Shown here piece by piece: positions 55,600 to 64,000 of a stretch of 64,000 nucleotides of DNA. A program made the position numbers and the translations under genes. Source of the stretch: Siphonodentalium dalli. Its lineage: Eukaryota; Mollusca; Scaphopoda; Gadilida; Siphonodentaliidae. The stretch covers positions 86,156,324 to 86,220,323 of the forward strand of contig CP136061.1 in assembly GCA_032622095.1 (NCBI GenBank), in the 5' to 3' direction. A model generated the notes under the pieces. The model was not told the DNA's origin. It was given only the letters and a program-made list of their open reading frames with translations, and did not search any database. Every line of letters begins with the position of its first letter. Within the stretch, counting starts at the first letter, position 1.

Positions 55600-58086
55600 T
55601 GTGGTTAGTAAGTTCTCACTCTCCTATCGCGGCCGTTTTGGTTCCCCACTAGTATGCATACCAATATACTGTGAATATGTTCTATGAGAAGCATGTATTT
55701 AGTTAAAATTACAATATTGAATGTTATATACATTCTGCATTTGCGTCATTTGTGTCAAACCGTCGCACCTCTAGCACAATCAAAACGTTGTTCTGTAATA
55801 CCGCTCAAATAATATTTTTCTTTGATTTATTTTCGGGTTTCTTGTTGATCTGCGAATGAAAAATAGCGATATGCATATATGTGTCATTTTGATACTACAA
55901 CGTCTTATCGCGACAACAAATACAAGTTTGTTCCTGGGCAAATTCGGTCCAACAACATTTTGATAATTCGGCTATATACATGTATTCGTTGTACTAATAA
56001 CAATTGTTAATCAAGACTGTCAAGTGTAATAGCCATACATGACATCAAGCCATACATCCACGAGGTCACAATACGGTGTCGTACAACAGATGGTGTTGGC
56101 GTAGCCCACCAGACCACCATACGCTGTCATATATAATACAGAAGATGATGATGATGGGACGCAACGCACGAGAACCATACAATAAGTTAACTATTAAAAA
56201 GAGCATACTACGTGTGCGAATTTATCGTGAAACAAAATGTCTGATTGATATTTCTGACTGATATGACATATTAACATATGGTAGTATCTTCGTAACTTTT
56301 TCGAAATTTTGCTGAAATCTGGAAAATTTTAGTATAATGTGGCAGTATATTGACCCTCAAGCATAACCAAGTTTCGAAAAAATAAATTTCATGTAACATT
56401 GTTTCTGTCCACAACAAATCGTGGGATAATTGTCACCGAGTTGTCTACTGGGGTAATAACGACATTGAACTGACCACTCAACAATTGTTGTCCAGACACC
56501 GTAATGCCTGTATCACCTTAAAACTAAACTGCGTGTACGGCGTCCATTGTCAACTAGCTAGATTATTATAGGTTGATCCAACCTACCCAAAAGATTATAT
56601 AGGTAGTCTGGAGCCCGATATATACAATGTATTGTATGGCAACACTTAACAAACATATGGGAGAGGGAATCCGAGGGAGAACTAACACAAATTTGCAGAA
56701 AGCAGCAAATGTTCTGAAATTGATATTGCTTGGATGAAAATGCCATCTGCATAATATAGATTCCATTTTCGTGACTTGTTGAACATCGATATCATCTGTA
56801 TGTTGTGATATGCCATATAAATGTACTGTACACACATGTCATTATAATACAATATATCGTCGGCTGTATTCAAAGACCTCGTAAAACGATTTTTCGCGCG
56901 AAAGGTGTTTTTCTTGAATTCGGAATCTACGTATCAAAATACATCATATAAATTCTCACAAGGACCGAAATCCAATCAGAAATCAGAGTTTTAGGCATGT
57001 GACCTAACCTCGTATTTTCATTGGACATTTTTGAAAAGACGTAAAAATTATACGAGGTTTCTGAGCAAGAACAGCGGCCACGCTGTTGACACAAACGTCA
57101 TATAGATTACGCGCCAAAAAATTGCATTATAGTCAAGGCGCGGATGGAGGGGGTGTCGAAATAAAAACGGAATTATTGGGGCTAGTGTTTTATTTTGGCA
57201 ACATTATCACTGAATCCGAATCCCGTTTGTCGCACAGCAAATAGTTGCAGCCGAAATAATAAGGATTTCAGTCCTATTTCCAAGATGGTCCCTCGAAATT
57301 TAACGACGTTTCGCCGACTACCGTAGAGTGGTTTTACTGCAACACCAAACGTTCATAGATAGTCAAACGTCGAGTGAATCGTCTTAGAATGAACGAATAC
57401 AACATGTGTTGATATGTTCTGAACGCAGTTGATGTGTTCTGAATGTAATTGTCGATTTCTCTACTGTCATGACATCGTGTTGACTGCAAAATGTTTTCGT
57501 GACAATTCGAAGAAATGTTCCCATTTCAACTATGTTTGAAAGAACACTATACTATAGATCGGGTAGTATTACATGTTATTAGAATATATTGCAGTGGCGC
57601 ATTCCCGAGTAAAAACCGGAATGCTAACCCTCACCCCAAAGGAGAAAAACTGGCAGGCGCTGTCCATACGATATTTAGCCTATCGATTTCGTCAATATAG
57701 AGACTGAGACATTCGTTGAGAAATATAAAATTAGCTATTCCAATTCGTTCCAGTACTATATAAATCATTGTTTTATGGATATCTGAGTTAACACTTGGAG
57801 TTTCGTGAATGCATTTCCGGGCCATTGCCAATATAATATACGCCCTCATTCTACGCGATTCGATCCAGGCCCCACACATAACCTTTAAAGCGCGGAAACT
57901 AACATGACCATCGTGCATCTTTGATTAAACTTTACACAATTGTTGTTTGCTATGATGTCCGTTTGAACTGTTCGATATTAACACGGAACAAAACTAGATA
58001 TGTAGATAGTAGATACCAGTCAAGATGGCGATGGACCAAGATGACAGGGGATCGCGGGGATATACTCCACTCATTTCGATCTCATC
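55600..58086. other. gene-free stretch
   Basis: No convincing gene. A possible small fold-back lies at about 56,875-57,065 ('acctcgta' and the inverse 'tacgaggt'). Short frames at 56,566-56,873 and 57,631-57,918 are not recognised. Confidence 0.4.
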
Positions 58087-58090
58087 TTAA

Positions 58091-58610
58091 AGATGGATTA
58101 TCTCTTTAAATAACAAATTTTAAATAGTTGCGTGGGTATAAAATAATAGATATGAACTGAAGACCCCTGTCCGGAAAAGCTTCTATCAATTAATATTGAT
58201 TTTATTTCGAATATTAAATCGGGCCCGTTTATGTTACTATATTTAGAACCGACCATTCGGATGAGACCGTATTGCGATATAGAGCACTGGGCTGTTCCTA
58301 CAGCTACGCAACGAATGTCAAATGTCACAGATTGGTTGTTTGTACTGTTTTGTTCCACAGATATAAGCCATAATGAGTATAATTAACGTTTATTTGTGAC
58401 AAAATTGCACAATATAATTTCTGGTCTCTGTTAACAGTAACCAATATTGTTCGTTAGCTGAACAAACACACCTTTTTAGACCAGAAAATATTCGAAATAA
58501 AATTAATATTAATCGATAGAAGCATTTCCGGACAGGAGTCTTCGATTCAGATCTAATATTTTATACCCCGGTAACTATATAATACATGTTTACAAAGAGA
58601 TAATCCACCT
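58091..58610 (-). mobile_element. M520 MITE, full-length copy
   Basis: 520 bp, TTAA at 58,087-58,090 and 58,611-58,614. It is a sister of the copy at 9322-9841 and keeps the 86-codon frame (58,098-58,358). Confidence 0.93.
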
Positions 58611-58614
58611 TTAA

Positions 58615-60160
58615 GTTAAAAATATGACAGAAAAAATGCAATACAACTTAATATTTTTGTTACAATGACGTATTGGTTTTTACATTCTAAGTTCACACAA
58701 TGTGACAGATATAATTATGTCACGTACATATGTCACTTCTTATGACATTCGATTGTAAAAATAAAAAATGGCGGTCAAAATCCTGGTGCAGTAAAATAGG
58801 GAAATTTCGTTAAATTTAATCAATCTTTTCTATTTATACCTATATTATACCTATCTATAAACCTATAGCATTAAATGACCAGTTGCGCAACCAGATATGG
58901 TGTCCAATCCAAATCCGATTATTGTGTGCCATATCACGAGGATTTGGACTTTGCGTGTTTCTCAAAATCGAATTTCGAAGTAGGTGTACTAAATTTGTAA
59001 ACAAATTATCAATCTTTACTTTAATGTCACGAATAGAGCACACGTATAGTGCTATGTATATCAGTTATGGACCACATTGCCTGTTTGAGTAGAAATTAAG
59101 CCACCACTATAAAAAAAAGTGGACAAAATGGCGACAAAGTTATCAAAATTGTGCAGTTTATGCTAAATGTCGCCAGTTCGTGCGAAAACTATTCCGAATT
59201 GAAATACTCGCTCTGTTTAACTGAGGCTGTGGAGGGTAGTTCTACCAGGAAGTAAACAATTTATACGGATATGTTGGTTGCTGGCTCCTGTGAGTCTGGG
59301 AGACTTTGCAATAAACGGCTGGCATGAACACCCAAAGAACTGAATATATGACAACGTTCTATCAGCTACACATCGCACTATTTTGCTTTTGATTTAGATA
59401 TACTGGTATATAAAACGGAGAGAACTGCCACCTTGGTGAGACTATATGGGGATTCAGTTGAACATAATATTTATTTTCTATACATTACTTATTATTTAGA
59501 GGGGCAATGACAATCACTTTAACAACACAAGTTTGATATTTGTGAGACTCTATTTAGAGAGTATGTTATATGTTGTTTATAATAAATATTTCTGTCCCAC
59601 AAAGTCGACGTCGATAGCTGTTATCAATAATATGTGTTTTTGTTGTTGTTGTTGTAACTTGGTGTTTGGAAGCCTGATAACGTCTTTAATCACTTCAGCA
59701 ATGTCCCGGGCCAAATTTTCAGCAGACGAGTCATGTTGGGGCCCATTATGTTCAATTGGGAAATTTGGTAAAATTCTTAACAAAAATATGTAATTTTTCA
59801 ACCAAAAACGTATTTCTGGGAGGGGTAGCTAAAATCCATTATTTCACAAACCGTTGTAAATTTCTGTTAAATTCTGTCTACATATGCTTTTCAGATAACT
59901 GTTACACCATATGAATTAAATAGTTTGGCATTATTGTAATATCCATTTGAATTATAATGTTTAAAAACCAAATATTTTTGTGAAAAACAGCGATTTTTCA
60001 GCAAAAAATAAATGTTTCGGCTCCAAATGGCAGGACAATCCAAATTAACCAATAATTTTTTCATATCAAGAAGAGATATGATATGATGTAGTAATTTTAA
60101 CAGCAACAATGTTGGCAAATAAGTTATGACATAGCCGCAAGCCTCGCTTGACCAAAATCG
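58615..60160. other. gene-free stretch
   Basis: Nothing supportable; short frames only. Confidence 0.4.
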
Positions 60161-60379
60161 TTAATTTATGGAAAAAAGTAACTGGTGGTATCGTTCATCG
60201 TCGATTTGACAATAGCCACCACCAATTCCGTTATTTTCACTATCATTTTCCAGAACAATACATATTTCTTCTTTAAAAAAGTTGTTTTCAACTTGTTCTA
60301 CCGAAGGTAGGGTATCTCGAAAGCTAGAGATCTTTTTCGATTTGGCCGCTGCACGTTTTCGATTTGGCCGAGACACCAT
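60161..60379 (-). CDS. hypothetical basic-then-acidic 72-residue frame
   Basis: It starts with a real ATG at 60,379: MVSRPNRKRAAAKSKK, then an acidic, Asn/Glu-rich middle (VLENDSENNGIGGG). A basic N-terminus of this kind occurs at the start of some transposase-like invertebrate proteins, but I recognise no domain. The word 'cggccaaatcgaaaa' is repeated in its first 40 bp. It may be a first exon or a relic, and it has no support from a paralogue here. Confidence 0.25.
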   Translation of the reverse strand: MVSRPNRKRAAAKSKKISSFRDTLPSVEQVENNFFKEEICIVLENDSENNGIGGGYCQIDDERYHQLLFSIN

Positions 60380-61339
60380 CCCAAAATTGGTTCAGTGGTC
60401 TGGGAGAAAAATCGCGAACTGACAGACAGATCGACATATGTTACTCTTTTAAAAACTTATAGATATTTCCGCGATATAAGAGACCCAATAGTGTAGTGTA
60501 TTTTTGTTTTTCGAAGTGAGACCACTCTTGTCGGGAATGGGGATCACAGGAGGGAACATCACAATTAATAAAACATTCTTTTCGCTGTTTTTCCTACCAA
60601 CGTATATGTGCGTCGCTATCATACTATGAATTAACGATGTGTCGGAACACGACACGGGAATGGTTGTTTGACGTCACGACGAATTGTTCATGATTCTATT
60701 CACAATCTTATATACACCTGTGGATTCTGGATAACTGAATAATTTAACTGTGCACCAACTTCAAATTTGTATCTTGCATCAACCGGCGTGAATTAATATA
60801 AAGAGACCATTGTTTTTTTGCAGTTCTTTGTGTGATACCATTAGCCTTATCAGAATGCACCAATTGACCAGTTCCTGCAACTAACCGTATATCACTGTTC
60901 TGAAAGAAAAGTGCTGAATTTTTTATTACTATTGTCACTGGGTGGTGAACTGAGGCGTAAGAAATTGTTCGCGTCCGATAAATTCTACTGCCCGTGAATT
61001 TTGGACAAAAAGTTATATTTATAAGATGACTGGTACGTAATAATATTAAAAGTTGTGTTTAATGCCTTGCATATATAAATTTCCAACTGATGGCATTTCA
61101 GTCCAAAATGTTTACCAAAAGCTGGAAAATATATTATAATGTTGGTATAAAAGCAACAAATGCCCACTAATTATTGGTTGGAAAATCACAATGCTATGGT
61201 TGATGTGAAATTTTCGACTACTGTTGTGTCAAGTGGGGTGAGACACACACAACACCACCCCTATCCATGGATCGCAAAATCAAATAATATTTAAAACTAG
61301 CAATTTTGACGAAAGTTGTGGATGACGCCACCCCATGTC

Positions 61340-61580
61340 GCCACGACCTAGATCATGCCTAACGCCCGTAGAGATCATATTCCACCAGTACAAAACCTGG
61401 GAACTTTTTTCAGGTTTTGACAGCACTAGAACCTTGAATAAAAGTAGAAAAAATAACGCTGGGAATATATTTCTTAGTTAATATACTTGTTGATGTACTT
61501 CAATGTGGGTGAAGGTCCCAATCCCTAAATTGCACGACTTGCCGTGACTTTGTTAGCGATTTTGCTTTGCGTCGCTTACA
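61340..61580 (+). pseudogene. relic of a zinc-finger gene 3' flank
   Basis: It resembles 23,480-23,700: 'cgtagagatcatatkccacc', 'agtacaaaRccTgggaact', 'gtgaaggtcc' and 'gcgattttgctttgcgtcgc'. No fingers remain. Confidence 0.6.
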
Positions 61581-61970
61581 ATGTGGAATTTGAATGAATG
61601 AAAGGCTACGACAACCTGTTCCATCTCCATAATGAATTGTTATATTGTTATATACCCGCTGTGGACAAACGAATTGACTTATTTTGTACCAATTCATCAA
61701 ACAAATTGCAGTGTTATAATATGTTGTACCTCCAACTATTAATAATGAGCAATGAAAACTAAAATTGTCGGATTTCAGGATTCAACAAAAATACTGTTAT
61801 GCAGCGATTATAGCACAAAATTACACAAATTTGTATTATTGTCCAGCCGATATGACATAAGTTTATGTAATTCAGTCTGTTGTTATCTTGAAAATAATGT
61901 TTGCTACTGCAGCAAATGTGTGGAAACTACTGAGTCCGTGCATCAATTTGTGTGATATGTTACGCCAATA

Positions 61971-62226
61971 CCATGCAGTAATCTTATAGGCACATGTACA
62001 ATTAGGTTGTGGATGACGCCACCCCATGCAGTAATCTTATAGGCACATGTACAATTAGGTTTGGATGACGCCACCCCATGCAGTAATCTTATAGGCACAT
62101 GTACAATTAGGTTGTGGATGACGCCACCCCATGCAGTAATTGTATAGGCACATGTACAATTAGGTTGTGGATGACGCCACCCCATGCAGTAATCTTATAG
62201 GCACATGTACAATTAGGTTGTGGATA
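61971..62226. repeat. 53-bp minisatellite, almost 5 units
   Basis: Unit from 'ccatgcagtaatcttatagg' to 'ggttgtggatgacgccacc'. One unit lacks two bases. A single related word, 'gttgtggatgacgccacccc', lies apart at about 61,316. Confidence 0.95.
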
Positions 62227-62377
62227 CAATCATCGCAGTTTGGGCCAGACGGGACCGATTTTCAAGCTTGATCTGAGTCGAGTGGCATCTCAATGTGTCA
62301 TTCCGGTCGATACATGGCCATTTCAATAAGAAACGACCATTTGTTGACGCTCACGGAATCTCACCCATCTCTGTTAA

Positions 62378-62898
62378 AGATGGATGATCTCTTTGTAAAC
62401 ATGTATCATATAGTTACCGGGGTATAACATATTAGATCTGAATCGAAGACTCCTGTCCAGAAATGCTTCTATCGATTAATATTAATTTTATTTCGAATAT
62501 TTTATAGTCTAAAAAGGTGTAGTTATTTAGCTGATGAACAATAGTGGTTACTGTTAACAGAGACCAGAAATTTTATTTTACAATTTTGTCACAAATAAAC
62601 GTTAATTATACTCATTATCGCTTATAACTATGGAACAAAACAATACAAACAGTCAATCTGGAACATTTGACTTTTGGTGTGTAGCCACAGGAACAGCGCA
62701 GTGCTCTATATATCGCAATATGGTATCATCCGAATGGTCTGTTCTAAAAATAGACACATACACGGTCCCGATTAAATTTCGAAATAAAATCAATATTAAT
62801 TGATAGTAGCTTTTCCGGGCAGGGGTCTTCAGTTCATATTTATTATTTTATACCCACGCAACTATTAAAATTTTGTTATTTAAAGAGATAATCCATCT
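62378..62898 (+). mobile_element. M520 MITE, full-length copy
   Basis: 521 bp, TTAA at 62,374-62,377 and 62,899-62,902. The left tip has changed to AGATGGATGATC. Confidence 0.92.
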
Positions 62899-62902
62899 TT
62901 AA

Positions 62903-64000
62903 CTCCTGAGTGTCAGTGTTTGCACTTTTGCACTTTTGTGTTGGTCACGTTATGTAATGTGTTGTTATTTTCTATTGATGGGTCCGGTCTTTTATATAGG
63001 CTTGCCTGTTGCCCGGACCTGGTGATATGTCATTGTACATCTTGCACAATAAACCATTTAAAAAAAACAGGCATCCACTATTCATGGTAATTGGAGGTGA
63101 CACCCCTATGATGAAAGTATGAAATTATCACTGAGAAACTACACCATGCACAACAACACAAGTAATATTACTTATCACAGTCGGCTGAATTATACAGCTG
63201 TATAATTCACAACTCGAAGAAAGCAACTTGTCCGACAGAAACGATTTAATGTGATACCAGTCAGACCTCAAGGAAATATTTATCTAAAGCAATTATAGTA
63301 TAAAGTGTCTCACAATCGACAACTGAATGCGGCAACAAAAGACACATAATTTGGTCACAACAAAGCATCCATTGAGCGCATGTATAATAGCTGGTGCAAT
63401 TAATCTCCCTCGGTGAAGCTTCAATGCAGAAAGGCATTGAAGATTTACAGAAGGAACATGTCGAGCAACAAAATGAGTTTTCAAGTGATAAGATAAAATC
63501 GGATAAAATATAGACACACCGGGGGATTAGGGGCTGGGTTCCCAAATATTTCATTGGTAAAAAAAATATCTAATTTTGCAAACAACATTTTCATTTGGCA
63601 ATAGTTTTTGGCAAGTCACTTTAATGAAGTTAAATATATATTTGTCAATCAATGCTACTCATTTAAGAACACGTTTACAATATAATTTTATTGGTGGTGT
63701 GTTATACGGTTTATGAAAAGTTAACATATCTATATACCAAGACGCAGTTAATCCGATACGATTTGTGTCGACGAGCGGAGGGATTACTAGCGTGGATTGT
63801 GGTGGCGATTACATGGCTAGTCCTCATTGTTTGACTGGCCTTTATGGCGCAACAACCTTCCTAAATCCTATCGATATAAAAATTCGCACTAACAGCGATT
63901 ATCGAAATAATGGACTCAATGTTTCAGAAACTGGTAGCATTTGTTAATTTCTAGAAGAAAAAAAAAATTTCATTTGGCAATTTTTTGCAAAAGTAATTTT
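62903..64000. other. gene-free stretch
   Basis: No supportable gene. A short palindrome, 'gaattatacagctgtataattc', lies near 63,187, and 'catttggcaat' recurs at 63,593 and 63,971. Confidence 0.4.

Noticed and set aside
56875-57065. Fold-back with 'acctcgta' ends
   Set aside because: The inverted match is short and imperfect, with no target duplication; mentioned only in the stretch note.
61943-62185. 80-codon repetitive frame
   Set aside because: It follows from the 53-bp minisatellite; successive units are read in different frames.

Overview
This window reads as nuclear DNA of an animal, most likely a marine invertebrate and perhaps a lophotrochozoan. It is AT-rich and gene-poor, and crowded with non-autonomous transposons, LINE and LTR-retrotransposon fragments and decayed copies of C2H2 zinc-finger genes. 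There are no operons or other bacterial features. The phylum is an inference from repeat style and the zinc-finger expansion, not a sequence match.

Protein-coding content is small. Three poly-C2H2 zinc-finger reading frames are intact: 7727-8605 (+), 23805-24641 (-) and 37111-38073 (-). They are close paralogues with the same odd linkers, and each sits beside degenerate fingers, so the window is part of a birth-and-death zinc-finger cluster. One intronless C-type lectin gene lies at 50763-51491 (-). Everything else with protein similarity is broken: a Ty3/gypsy-type element (11.6-15.1 kb), a PHD/endonuclease/RT LINE with its RT active site deleted (40.4-43.6 kb), LINE 3' ends (3.1 and 50.1 kb), and a cysteine-rich gene remnant (20.0-21.0 kb).

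The dominant signal is mobile DNA. One MITE family of about 520 bp (here called M520) occurs as about 16 pieces, 10 of them near full length, and makes up roughly a tenth of the window. A nested copy at 2.2-3.0 kb shows that it inserts at TTAA and duplicates TTAA. Two more TTAA elements are present: a 933-bp long-TIR element at 5.8 kb, whose empty site is preserved 200 bp away, and a 436-bp element with CCC termini at 49.6 kb. Other insertions have other target duplications: 6 bp at 5.2 and 18.6 kb, 7-8 bp at 22.5 kb, 8-9 bp at 46.2 kb and 9 bp at 25.8 kb. Three TIR elements are built around clusters of short perfect palindromes (TCGTGGCCACGA, TTTGCGCTTAAGCGCAAA, ATCTCGAGAT).

The window also carries a segmental inverted duplication (17.8-19.1 kb against 25.6-28.0 kb) whose two copies act as mutual empty sites for two insertions. 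A second inverted repeat of decayed zinc-finger sequence (15.15-17.69 kb) is centred on an LTR followed by a tRNA-Leu-type primer-binding site. No CRISPR array, tRNA or rRNA gene was seen. All alignments were made by eye; identities are approximate.
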